Source of the DNA: Clostridiales bacterium
GTDB lineage: Bacteria; Bacillota; Clostridia; Saccharofermentanales; Saccharofermentanaceae
Length of the DNA: 64,000 bases
Assembly: GCA_017561715.1 (NCBI GenBank)
Contig: JAFZBN010000018.1
Location: 186,001-250,000, forward strand
Direction of reading: 5' to 3'
Under the pieces are notes generated by a model that made no database searches, was not told where the DNA came from, and saw only the letters and a list, made by a program, of their open reading frames with translations. Numbering within the stretch: the first letter of the stretch is position 1; each line of letters starts with the position of its first letter. The position numbers and the translations under genes are program-made. This document shows, piece by piece, positions 42,832-51,424 of this stretch.

Positions 42832-42866
42832 GTCCCCTTCCATCCCTTGCCAAGATGAAAGGGGAC
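42832..42866 (-). other. Intergenic stem-loop between binding-protein and ATPase genes
   Basis: GTCCCCTTTCATC and GATGGAAGGGGAC (minus strand) form a 13-bp stem with one wobble and a 9-base loop. No T run follows, so it is not a normal terminator. Such structures after a binding-protein gene often slow 3' decay and raise its expression above the membrane subunits. Confidence 0.7.
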
Positions 42867-42903
42867 TCTTTCACACTAGTTTAGTTCGATTGATTAACCG
42901 AAA

Positions 42904-43968
42904 TTACTCAGCCAGCTCAGCCTCTGTGTAGTAACCGGAATCAACGAGGATCGTCTTGTAGTTGTTAGCATCTGCAAATACAGGTGTGCAGAGGAAAGAC
43001 GGAACAACCTTAACGCCGTTGTCGTATGTTTCCTTATCGTTTACCGGAACTTCCTTGTTGTCCATGATAGCCTTAACCATCTCAACAACCTGCTTAGCCA
43101 GGTCACGTGTATCCTTGAATACGGACATGGACTGCTTGCCCTTGAGCATGTTCTTTGTGTTAACTACGTCACAGTCCTGACCTGTGATGATCGGGTACTT
43201 ACCTGTGTAGTTAGCTTCGAGAGAGTTCGCAACACCAAGAGCTGTAGAGTCGTTGGAGCAAAGAACTGCGTCGAGCTGTGTGCCATCAGCGTAGTTAGCA
43301 GCGATGATAGCGTCCATTCTGTTCTGAGCGTTCTCTGTCTTCCAGCCTGCTGTAGCAACCTGATCAAAATCTCTCTGACCGGACTTAACTACGAGCTTAC
43401 CAGCGTCGATGTAAGGATTCAGAACATCCATAGCACCTCTGTAGAAGAAGTTAGCGTTGTTGTCTGCCGGGTCACCGGTGAAGATCTCAATGTTGAACGG
43501 GCCTGCTGCATTGTCGAGATCCAGCTGATCGCGGATATATTCGCCCTGGATCGTACCAACTTTGTAGTTGTCGAATGTAGCGTAGTAGGAAACTGCATCA
43601 GAGTTCATGATAAGACGGTCATAAGCGATAACCGGGATATCCTTCTCTTTTGCTGTGGCAAGTACAGTACCCAGAGAGTCACCATTGATAGCTGCGATAA
43701 CGAGGACCTTACATCCGCCGTTGATCATAGATTCGATCTGGTTAACCTGAACGGAAACATCATCGTTAGCGTACTGGAGATCTACTTCAAAACCTGCACC
43801 CTCCAGTTCCTTCTTCATGTTGTCACCATCCTGGTTCCATCTCTGAAGGGACTTTGTCGGCATGGATACGCCGATCTTCTTGCCGCCTGACTTCTTAGAA
43901 GAACAACCTACTGCTACAGAGAACAGCATAGCGCCTGCCAGAAGTACACTCAAAAACTTCTTTCTCAT
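42904..43968 (-). CDS. chvE: Sugar-binding lipoprotein (ChvE/XylF type)
   Basis: A 354-residue periplasmic-binding-protein-like lipoprotein. The signal ends at VGC with the lipid-anchored Cys22, followed by a Ser/Lys/Gly linker. The type-1 binding fold shows KIGVSMPTKSLQRWNQDGD, VLVIAAINGDSLG, VIAYDRLIMNSDAV and ITGQDCDV, as in ChvE/XylF multi-sugar binders. It is first in the importer operon, has a good promoter (44016-44044), and is followed by a stem-loop that would boost its amount. Codon choice is strongly biased, as in highly expressed genes. Confidence 0.93.
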   Translation of the reverse strand: MRKKFLSVLLAGAMLFSVAVGCSSKKSGGKKIGVSMPTKSLQRWNQDGDNMKKELEGAGFEVDLQYANDDVSVQVNQIESMINGGCKVLVIAAINGDSLGTVLATAKEKDIPVIAYDRLIMNSDAVSYYATFDNYKVGTIQGEYIRDQLDLDNAAGPFNIEIFTGDPADNNANFFYRGAMDVLNPYIDAGKLVVKSGQRDFDQVATAGWKTENAQNRMDAIIAANYADGTQLDAVLCSNDSTALGVANSLEANYTGKYPIITGQDCDVVNTKNMLKGKQSMSVFKDTRDLAKQVVEMVKAIMDNKEVPVNDKETYDNGVKVVPSFLCTPVFADANNYKTILVDSGYYTEAELAE

Positions 43969-44015
43969 TTTTTTCTACCTCCGTAAATTTGCTTTCGCAA
44001 TTTAATCGCATATAC

Positions 44016-44044
44016 AGATTAGCACAACATCGAACATCTGTCAC
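44016..44044 (-). promoter_or_regulatory. Promoter of the sugar ABC operon
   Basis: Minus-strand GTGACA (44039-44044), 17 bases, TAATCT (44016-44021) preceded by TGC, an extended -10. The leader is about 40 bases. Confidence 0.55.
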
Positions 44045-44130
44045 AACAAAATCGAAAATTTTTCGCGGTTTTTGTTCCTTTATCACAACCGAATGTCAAG
44101 TGAAGTTGATAAAAAAACGTTTTGCTCTGA

Positions 44131-46299
44131 TCAGATCTGTAGTTCTTCCTGGCTGTCGACCTTCTTCTTTCCACGGAGATCAAGTTTGTGATAGCTGCCG
44201 TCCGAATCGAGGAAATGACTTCTTACCGTATCCTCTAATTCCACGTTCAGGACTTCCATGACACGGGCCTTGCAGTCCGGGTCTTCCACAGGGAAAAGAA
44301 GCTCGACACGGCGGATCAGATTTCTCGGCATCCAGTCGGCAGACGACAGGTAGATATCTTCCTGTCCTTCATTATAGAAATAATAAATTCGGGAATGTTC
44401 AAGGAAACGGCCGGTGATCGATCTGACGGTAATGTTCTCCGAAAGACCCGGGACACCCGGACGCAGACAGCAGATGCCACGGACGATCAGATCGATCTTA
44501 ACGCCCGCGCAGGATGCTTCGTAAAGGGCATCGATGATCGACGCGTCAACAAGAGAATTCATCTTCGCGATGATCCTTGTCTTCTTTCCCTTCTTCGCGT
44601 TCTTTGTCTCCTGCGAGATCTTCTCGAGGAAATAATTCTTCATCTTCGTCGGCGCAGGGATCAGTCTTCTCCACTCCGGCGGTTCACTGAATCCGGAAAG
44701 TGTATTAAAGAATTCAGAAGCGTCGACACCGAATGTTTCCGACGCGGTGAAAAGACCGATGTCGGTATAGATCTTTGCCGTGATGTCGTTATAGTTACCT
44801 GTCGCCAGATGCAGGTATCTTCGGATACCGTCTTCTTCATCTCTTACGACGAGCGTGATCTTACTGTGGGTCTTTAATCCTACAAGACCGTAGATAACAT
44901 GGCAGCCGGCTTTCTCAAGCATCTTCGCCCAGTTGATGTTGTTCTCTTCATCGAATCTCGCTTTCAGTTCGACAAGTACCATGACCTGTTTTCCGTTCTG
45001 CGCGGCCTCGGCCAGAGACTTGATGATCGGAGAACTACTACTTACTCGATATAGTGTCTGCTTGATCGCGAGGACCTTCGGATCCTCGGCGGCCTGACGG
45101 ACGAATTCAACGACCGGATCAAAGGACTCGTACGGGTGATGAACGAGTCTGTCTTTCTGTCGGATCGCGTCGAAGATGTTTACGCCTTCCGGGAACATCT
45201 TCGGTTTGGCCGGACGGAAAGAATGGTAGCAGAGTTCCGGGAAATCGTCGCAGACTTTGCCGTAGACTTTCATAAGGAAAGTAAGATCGATCGGACCGGA
45301 AACAGAGAACACATCCTTCTTCGAGATCTTAAGAGATGTCGTAAGAAGTTTTAAAAGTCTCGGATCGAGTTCTTCGTTGACTTCCATTCGGATGATCTCA
45401 CCGAAGCGGCGTTTTCTGACCTGCTCCTCGATCTCCTTGAGAAGGTCTTCTGCCTCATCCTCGTCGATATCAAGATCGGCATTTCTCATGACACGGTAAA
45501 AGCCGGAAGCAAGTACCGCTGATCCGGAAAACAGCGAAGAAAGGTTCGCCTGGATGATCTTTTCGATCGGTACGAAACAGATGCCCTGCGAAAGGTGCAT
45601 TTCGAAAAGTCTCGGAACGACCGTCGGGACCTGGATCGTGGCAAAGCGGTAAGCGGGCTCGATGACCTTCCCCTTCTTTTCCTGCTTTTGGATCCTCGCC
45701 TGTTTGTCTTCTTCGGACTCGTCGATCAGGACACACAGGTTCAGCTGGCGGTTATAGATCAGTGGGAACGGACGGGAGCTGTCGACGGCCATCGGCGTCA
45801 GGATCGGATACAGCGTCGAACGGAAATAATCGTCGCAGACTTCCCTTGCGCGTTCGTCGAGATCCTGGTAATCACTGATAAAGATGTTATGGTTCTTAAG
45901 AGACGGCACCAGGGACCTCGTGTAGGTCGAATACATCAGCGCCATCGCGCCTCGTGCCTTTTCGTCGATCTCGGAAAGCTGCTGCTTGACCGTTCTTCCG
46001 GAGATGTCGAGCTCGTCGTATTTGACAGAAAGAAGGTCACGAAGCGAAGCGACACGGACGATGTAGAACTCGTCCATGTTCGACGCGGTGATCGAAAGGA
46101 ATTTGAGTCGTTCCAGAAGCGGATTCTTCGTGTCTCTCGACTCGAAAAGGATACGGTTATTAAATTCCAGCCAGCTTAACTCACGGTTGAAATAGCGGTT
46201 CGAATCGGCCTCGATATCGGCATTGTCCATCGCGGAATGCGCGACCTCCGTAGATACACCCTGGAGCTTTTTTTCTTTCTTTTCTTTCTTTGTACTCAT
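44131..46299 (-). CDS. ppk1: Polyphosphate kinase 1
   Basis: A 722-residue enzyme that makes polyphosphate from ATP. The N-terminal domain starts at YFNRELSWLEFNNRIL (about 35-50). The phosphorylated His is in GLKTHSKITLVVR, with the second conserved His in the HSRIYYFYNEG block. The LATGNYND and SSADWMPRN motifs are intact. It overlaps the exopolyphosphatase gene by 4 bp, so synthesis and breakdown enzymes come from one mRNA. GGAGG precedes the start. The last residues are a short Lys-rich tail. Confidence 0.96.
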   Translation of the reverse strand: MSTKKEKKEKKLQGVSTEVAHSAMDNADIEADSNRYFNRELSWLEFNNRILFESRDTKNPLLERLKFLSITASNMDEFYIVRVASLRDLLSVKYDELDISGRTVKQQLSEIDEKARGAMALMYSTYTRSLVPSLKNHNIFISDYQDLDERAREVCDDYFRSTLYPILTPMAVDSSRPFPLIYNRQLNLCVLIDESEEDKQARIQKQEKKGKVIEPAYRFATIQVPTVVPRLFEMHLSQGICFVPIEKIIQANLSSLFSGSAVLASGFYRVMRNADLDIDEDEAEDLLKEIEEQVRKRRFGEIIRMEVNEELDPRLLKLLTTSLKISKKDVFSVSGPIDLTFLMKVYGKVCDDFPELCYHSFRPAKPKMFPEGVNIFDAIRQKDRLVHHPYESFDPVVEFVRQAAEDPKVLAIKQTLYRVSSSSPIIKSLAEAAQNGKQVMVLVELKARFDEENNINWAKMLEKAGCHVIYGLVGLKTHSKITLVVRDEEDGIRRYLHLATGNYNDITAKIYTDIGLFTASETFGVDASEFFNTLSGFSEPPEWRRLIPAPTKMKNYFLEKISQETKNAKKGKKTRIIAKMNSLVDASIIDALYEASCAGVKIDLIVRGICCLRPGVPGLSENITVRSITGRFLEHSRIYYFYNEGQEDIYLSSADWMPRNLIRRVELLFPVEDPDCKARVMEVLNVELEDTVRSHFLDSDGSYHKLDLRGKKKVDSQEELQI

Positions 46300-47840
46300 C
46301 TGATCTGCCTCCGGACACGCAAGAATGCTTTCACTGAGAAGAACTGTTCGAATAGGTCGGTGTGGCTTTCAAAGAACCACTTATCGTACGTCATGTCGTA
46401 CATGGTGTCGCCGCTGATGACCATGCCCTCCGGCGTCATCGAAACGGAGATGTCGCGAAGTTTCTGGCGGTGCGATCCGTCGAGCGCATCGGAAAGACGC
46501 AGGATCGCGGTAAGCTTACTGACCAGCACCTGATCTTCCGTCGGGATCTCGCCGTAAAGAGCGTCCTGATAGAAGTTCGGATCCGTATAGAATCTTCCGA
46601 CCATGGCAACGATCTTTCTTTCCTCATCGGACATACCAATCAGCTCGGTTCGGTCGATGATGCTGTAGGTCGAAGGATTCGGATTGGCGATGTTGATGAA
46701 CTTTCCGAGTTCGTGAAGAAGCGATGCGACACGAAGGAGCGTTCTTTCACGTTCGTGCATGCCATGAAGTTTTTTGGTCGCGTCAAAGATCGCGATCGCC
46801 GCACCCTCGACAAACGTGATGTGCTTCTTTTCGGATTTATATCTCTTGGCCACATGGCGCGCCGCGGAGATGAGATCCACCTGCGGATCGATCACGAGGT
46901 CGAGATGCTTATGCGACCAGGCGTAGTCGTACATGACGCCTTCGGTCAAAGACGCGTCCGGCATATGCACGCCGTCGACGCCCATGTAGTCGAGCATCTT
47001 CTTGACCATAAGCGCAGTCGGAAGAAGAAGCGGCGCAGTGGACGGCTTGATGTCGAGTTTTCTCGAAAGAGCCTCGGAAGATGTTTTCAGGAGCGAATCG
47101 ACCAGCGCATCGAAACGGTCTCTTTTGATGTAGCAGTATTCTCTTGGAGACTCCCCGGCCAGTGCTTTGATAAAGCCCATATCACTTCCGAAAACGATGA
47201 GGTTTTTGTACTTGATATTCTTCGGTTCGATCGCGTGGTACTCCGCCAGGTCCTGAGAGATGAATTCCTCGAGGACCTCGGTGTAGTGCGTCGTCTGCTT
47301 GGCAAGGTCGGAAAGAAGTTCGCTGACACGAAGAGATCCGAGGCGTGTGTTCTGCGAGAAGACGAGGTCGGACTTATCGTAAAGCGTTGCCTGCATGCTG
47401 CCCGCGCCGATATCCAGGACCATCGTTCCTTCGGAAACGAGCTTGGCGAAATTCGGCTGGCTCTCCTTAACGGCGAGGTTATGGAAATAACGTTCCTGCG
47501 CGTTATCTAAGACCTTGACCTTGATGCCGGTCTGCACTCGGATCTGCTCGATGACCATCGCTTTGTTTTTTGCCTCGCGAAAAGCACTGGTCGCGACACA
47601 GATGACTTCCTTGATCTTATATTCCTTGATCTTTGCGGCAAAGCCCGAAAGGACATCGACGATCTCCCCGGCCAGGTGCGGCGGGATGACGCCTTCGGAA
47701 TACGCGCGCGATGTGGAAGAGAGATACTTTCTTACCGACTCGATCTCTTTCGGAGTCTGTTTATCTCCCAGTTCGAATATCTTAAGTCTCAGGGACAAAG
47801 AGCCCAGATCGATCACTGCCAACAAGGTCTTTTTGCTCAT
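46296..47840 (-). CDS. ppx: Exopolyphosphatase / pppGpp phosphohydrolase family protein with degenerate HD-like C-terminus
   Basis: A 514-residue ASKHA-fold protein. The first phosphate loop is AVIDLGSLSLRLKIFE and the second VLDIGAGSMQATLYD; both differ slightly from the usual DLGSNS and DIGGGS. The C-terminal region (about 315-490) matches the HD-like domain of Ppx/GppA (LLHELGKFINIAN), but the following His cluster of the family reads NPNPSTYSII, so a second metal site is unlikely. It hydrolyses terminal phosphates of polyphosphate and perhaps pppGpp. An AGGAG site is nine bases before the ATG. It lies 78 bp after leuB and overlaps ppk1. Confidence 0.9.
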   Translation of the reverse strand: MSKKTLLAVIDLGSLSLRLKIFELGDKQTPKEIESVRKYLSSTSRAYSEGVIPPHLAGEIVDVLSGFAAKIKEYKIKEVICVATSAFREAKNKAMVIEQIRVQTGIKVKVLDNAQERYFHNLAVKESQPNFAKLVSEGTMVLDIGAGSMQATLYDKSDLVFSQNTRLGSLRVSELLSDLAKQTTHYTEVLEEFISQDLAEYHAIEPKNIKYKNLIVFGSDMGFIKALAGESPREYCYIKRDRFDALVDSLLKTSSEALSRKLDIKPSTAPLLLPTALMVKKMLDYMGVDGVHMPDASLTEGVMYDYAWSHKHLDLVIDPQVDLISAARHVAKRYKSEKKHITFVEGAAIAIFDATKKLHGMHERERTLLRVASLLHELGKFINIANPNPSTYSIIDRTELIGMSDEERKIVAMVGRFYTDPNFYQDALYGEIPTEDQVLVSKLTAILRLSDALDGSHRQKLRDISVSMTPEGMVISGDTMYDMTYDKWFFESHTDLFEQFFSVKAFLRVRRQIR

Positions 47841-47918
47841 TACGGGACTTCTCCTAAATTCTATTGATTATTTTTCCAGTATATCCTGTAAAAATGGATA
47901 TTCCGTGAACAACCAAGA

Positions 47919-49031
47919 TCAGAGTTTTTCGTATGCTTCGATGACTTTCTCCGTCATCTCTTTTGTGCCGAGTACATGGGTGTCAGAGGAAGATGCGATA
48001 TCCGTCGTTCGGAAGCCCTGGCTGAGGACAGAACGAACGGCCTTTTCGATCTTCTCCCCTTCTTCCGGAAGACCGAGGGAATAACGGAGCATCATGGCGG
48101 CGGAAAGGATCGTGGCCAGAGGATTGGCGATGCCTTTTCCCGCGATGTCCGGCGCGGAGCCGTGGACCGGTTCGTACATGCCCGGGGTACCCGGGGTTCC
48201 GAGTGACGCGGACGGGAGCATGCCGATAGAGCCCGTGATCATGCCGGCTTCATCCGATAAGATATCGCCGAACATGTTGCTCGTGACGATGACGTCCATG
48301 GATCCCGGACGACGCAGAAGCTGCATCGACGCGTTGTCGACATACATGAACTCAACAGATACTTCCGGATATTCGGGAGCGATCTTCTCCGTGACTTTTC
48401 TCCAAAGACGCGATGTCTCCAGGATGTTGGCTTTATCGACGACCGTCAGCTGTTTTCTTCTCTGCATCGCGGAAGTAAAGCCGACGCGCAGGATCCTCTC
48501 GATCTCTGCTTCACTATAAGTCTCGACATCAAATGCCTCCATTCCCTTCGGTGTTCCGTCAGGAAGGCACTCGTCCGATTTTTCGAGGCCGCGTTTTCCG
48601 AAATAGATACCGCCGGTCAGTTCTCGAACGATCAGGATATCAACGCCGTTTTCGACAAGATCCGGACGCAGAGGGCTTGCACTCTTAAGTTCCGGAAACA
48701 GTATCGCCAGGCGCAGGTTCGCGTACAGGGCGAGTTCTTTTCGAAGGCCTAAAAGAGCGGCCTCCGGGCGGGACTTTCCGGGAAGGTTATCCCACTTCGG
48801 TCCGCCGACCGCGCCCAGAAGGACGGCGTCGCTTTCTTTCGCGATACGAAGGGATTCCGCAGGGAGCGGTTCCCCGTAGGTGTCGATGGCAATGCCGCCC
48901 GCGGAAACTTCCGTGAATACAAATTCGTTTCCGCTCTTACTTGCAACTTTTTGAAGCACTTCACATGTGCTCGCTGTCACTTCCGGGCCGATCCCGTCGC
49001 CCGGGATGACCGCGATCTTAAACACTGCCAT
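47919..49031 (-). CDS. leuB: 3-isopropylmalate dehydrogenase
   Basis: A 370-residue NAD-dependent enzyme of leucine synthesis that oxidatively decarboxylates 3-isopropylmalate. Motifs: VIPGDGIGPEVT at the start, the substrate Arg residues in LRKELALYANLRLA and VRELTGGIYFG, EFMYVDNASMQL, and the cofactor block EPVHGSAPDIAGKG. The ATG at 49031 has AGGTG upstream; a GTG three codons earlier is less likely. It is last in leuC-leuD-leuB. leuA is not in the window. Confidence 0.96.
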   Translation of the reverse strand: MAVFKIAVIPGDGIGPEVTASTCEVLQKVASKSGNEFVFTEVSAGGIAIDTYGEPLPAESLRIAKESDAVLLGAVGGPKWDNLPGKSRPEAALLGLRKELALYANLRLAILFPELKSASPLRPDLVENGVDILIVRELTGGIYFGKRGLEKSDECLPDGTPKGMEAFDVETYSEAEIERILRVGFTSAMQRRKQLTVVDKANILETSRLWRKVTEKIAPEYPEVSVEFMYVDNASMQLLRRPGSMDVIVTSNMFGDILSDEAGMITGSIGMLPSASLGTPGTPGMYEPVHGSAPDIAGKGIANPLATILSAAMMLRYSLGLPEEGEKIEKAVRSVLSQGFRTTDIASSSDTHVLGTKEMTEKVIEAYEKL

Positions 49032-49045
49032 ATCTTTCACCTCGC

Positions 49046-49537
49046 TTACTGAAGTTTTGTTTTTGTATAACCGACAAGACCGTCACTGCTGATGATCTTT
49101 TCGATGAATCCGGGAAAAGCACTTGCCTTATATACTTTTCCGCTCGTGATATCTTTGATCTCTCCACTGTCGGTATCGACTTCGATCTTATCTCCGTCGG
49201 AGATGCCTTCGGATGCCTCCGGACACTCGAGGATCGCAAGACCGGTGTTGATGCTGTTTCTATAAAAGATCCTCGCAAATGATGGTGCGATCACGCAGGA
49301 GATGCCGCTTGCCTTGATCGCAACAGGCGCGTGCTCACGGGAAGATCCGCAGCCGAAGTTACTGCCGGCCACGATGATGTCGCCGGGCTCAACCTTCTTA
49401 CTGAAATCGGGATCTAAGTCCTCCATGCAGTGCGCCGCGAGTTCTTCCTTAACGGAAGTATTTAAATATCTTGCCGGGATGATGACGTCGGTATCGACGT
49501 TATCGCCGTATTTGATGACTTTTCCGGAAAACTTCAT
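49046..49537 (-). CDS. leuD: 3-isopropylmalate dehydratase small subunit
   Basis: A 163-residue swivel-domain subunit of isopropylmalate isomerase, of the short archaeal/clostridial type. It has [16 protein letters not shown] at the start and the substrate-recognition loop [18 protein letters not shown]. It forms the heterodimer with LeuC. It lies 54 bp after leuC and 14 bp before leuB. Confidence 0.95.
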   Translation of the reverse strand: MKFSGKVIKYGDNVDTDVIIPARYLNTSVKEELAAHCMEDLDPDFSKKVEPGDIIVAGSNFGCGSSREHAPVAIKASGISCVIAPSFARIFYRNSINTGLAILECPEASEGISDGDKIEVDTDSGEIKDITSGKVYKASAFPGFIEKIISSDGLVGYTKTKLQ

Positions 49538-49591
49538 GTCGTTTACCTTCTTTCTTCGATCGCTTCTTGTCGCGCTTTTTCGCGCCGGTCC

Positions 49592-50872
49592 TTATTCCAG
49601 TTCCGCGGGGCTTGCGATATAGCCTTTGACCGCGGATGCGGCCGCGACTTCAACGCCCGCCAGATAGACCTCGGATTCCTTATGTCCCATTCTTCCGACG
49701 AAGTTTCGGTTCGTCGTCGAGACGCACTTCTCACCTTTTGCCAAAACGCCCATGTGACCGCCGAGGCAGGGGCCGCAGGTCGGCGCGGAAACAACGCATC
49801 CGGCGTCGACGAAGATCTCGAGAAGACCTTCGGTCAGACACTGCTTATAAACTCTCTGCGAGCCCGGAAGGATGATCGCGCGGATGCCTTCCGCGACGTG
49901 ACGGCCCTTCAGGACAGCCGCTGCTTTTTTCATATCTTCAAGACGTCCGTTCGTGCACGAACCGATGACGACCTGGTCGATCTTTGTTTTGTCGAACGTT
50001 CCGACCGCGTGGGTATTGGACGGAAGATGCGGGAAAGATACCATCGGAGGAACTTCCGAAAGGTCGATCGTTATGGTCTGCTCGTATACGGCATCCGGAT
50101 CCGCGAAAAGCCACTCCGGCGCTTCTTTGTATCCACCCTCGACACGGGCATCGAGATACTCGATCGTTTTTTCGTCGACCGGGAAGATGCCGTTTTTCGC
50201 GCCGCACTCGATCGCCATATTGCAGATCGTAAGGCGGTCCGCCATCGAAAGTTCCGCGACACCTTCGCCCGTGAACTCCAAAGATCTGTAGAGCGCGCCG
50301 TCGACACCGATCAGTCCAATCAGGTAAAGGATGACGTCTTTTCCGGAAACATAAGGATTAAGTTTTCCTTTCAGGTCCACGCGGATCGCTTCCGGTACAC
50401 GGAACCATGTGGATCCTGCAGCCATCGCACACGCAAGGTCCGTCGATCCGACGCCCGTGGAAAAAGCACCGAGCGCGCCGTAGGTACATGTATGTGAGTC
50501 AGCGCCGATCACGGCAAATCCCGGAAGGACAAGTCCGTTATCGGGAAGGATGACGTGCTCGACACCCATGCCTTCTTCTCCCTGCTCGTAGTAGTATTTG
50601 ATGTTCTGGGACTTTGCGAAATCGCGCATACGCTTGCACTGTTCCGCGGACTTGATATCTTTATTCGGAGCAAAGTGATCCGGGACCATGACGATCTTAT
50701 CTGTATCGAATACTTTTCCGAACGAGTTCTTTTCGAATATATCGATCGCCGGCGGCGTGGTGATGTCGTTTCCGAGGAGCAGGTCAAGATCGGCCTCGAT
50801 CAGGTCGCCCGGGGCGCAAAGCTCTTTTCCCGCGTGCTTACTGAGGATCTTCTGTGTCATTGTCATGCCCAT
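49592..50872 (-). CDS. leuC: 3-isopropylmalate dehydratase large subunit
   Basis: A 426-residue aconitase-family subunit that binds the catalytic 4Fe-4S cluster. Cluster cysteines lie in VIGSCTNGR and in [36 protein letters not shown] and the [13 protein letters not shown] block are intact. The length and the pairing with a short LeuD mark the homoaconitase-like subtype. The ATG at 50872 has AAGGATGG upstream; the ATG at 50884 lies inside that site. It is first in leuCDB with a promoter at 50910-50938 and no T-box or attenuator space. Confidence 0.95.
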   Translation of the reverse strand: MGMTMTQKILSKHAGKELCAPGDLIEADLDLLLGNDITTPPAIDIFEKNSFGKVFDTDKIVMVPDHFAPNKDIKSAEQCKRMRDFAKSQNIKYYYEQGEEGMGVEHVILPDNGLVLPGFAVIGADSHTCTYGALGAFSTGVGSTDLACAMAAGSTWFRVPEAIRVDLKGKLNPYVSGKDVILYLIGLIGVDGALYRSLEFTGEGVAELSMADRLTICNMAIECGAKNGIFPVDEKTIEYLDARVEGGYKEAPEWLFADPDAVYEQTITIDLSEVPPMVSFPHLPSNTHAVGTFDKTKIDQVVIGSCTNGRLEDMKKAAAVLKGRHVAEGIRAIILPGSQRVYKQCLTEGLLEIFVDAGCVVSAPTCGPCLGGHMGVLAKGEKCVSTTNRNFVGRMGHKESEVYLAGVEVAAASAVKGYIASPAELE

Positions 50873-50909
50873 ATCGACTACCATCCTTTCGATATCGCCT
50901 TATGTATTT

Positions 50910-50938
50910 ATGTTACTTGCAAAACAAACTTCACGCAA
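50910..50938 (-). promoter_or_regulatory. Promoter of leuCDB
   Basis: Minus-strand TTGCGT (50933-50938), 17 bases, TAACAT (50910-50915). The leader before leuC is only about 30 bases. Confidence 0.5.
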
Positions 50939-50985
50939 TAAAGAAACAGTAAGGATTGTTTAGAATTCTTTACTTCTTTTTTCTA

Positions 50986-50994
50986 TGATATAAT
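50986..50994 (+). promoter_or_regulatory. Extended -10 promoter of the zinc-ribbon/ABC-F operon
   Basis: TGATATAAT, identical to the leuS -10 element, lies about 27 bases before the expected ribosome site AAGGAG. Confidence 0.6.
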
Positions 50995-51027
50995 GCAACT
51001 ATAAAAGCCCAAAAGGAGTTGCGGTCG

Positions 51028-51387
51028 ATGAGTAAGTTTAGTATGTTACAGAACAACGGGAACATGTATAACCCGACATCAAATGCCAATGTTCATGACC
51101 TGACAGAAGAAGTTGCCCAGATGAAAGGCGAGATCGAGCGTTTAGATCTGATCACCGAAGCCATGTGGACTTTTCTCAAGGAAAAAGGATTTACTGAAGA
51201 AGATCTGGTGAAGACCATCACCGAACTGGACGAAGCTAGAAAGCAGAAAAAGAAAGCACTCGAAGACGGCGAAAAGCCGGACCAGGTGCAGTGCTGCCCT
51301 TACTGCCACGTTCCGCTCCAGAACAACGGAAAGATCGCTGACCGCTGCATCTACTGCGGACACGAGATCATCACGAGTCCTTTCAAA
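51028..51387 (+). CDS. Small coiled-coil zinc-ribbon protein
   Basis: A 119-residue soluble protein of unknown function. Residues about 20-80 are helical and charged, likely a coiled coil (LTEEVAQMKGEIERLDLI). The C-terminal 30 residues hold two Cys pairs, CPYC and CIYC, as in zinc ribbons, ending CGHEI plus a short tail. AAGGAG lies nine bases before the ATG. It precedes the ABC-F ATPase gene by about 35 bp, so both share an mRNA. Whether it acts on ribosomes with the ABC-F protein is only a guess. Confidence 0.8.
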
Positions 51388-51424
51388 TAATCTCTAGTAA
51401 GGAACCCAAAGGAACTCTTTTCTC

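Noticed and set aside
44100..44135. Terminator after ppk1
   Set aside because: AAAACGTTTT followed by T residues is self-complementary but leaves no loop, and the TCTGATCAGA palindrome lies within the stop region; neither forms a stable stem-loop with a T run.
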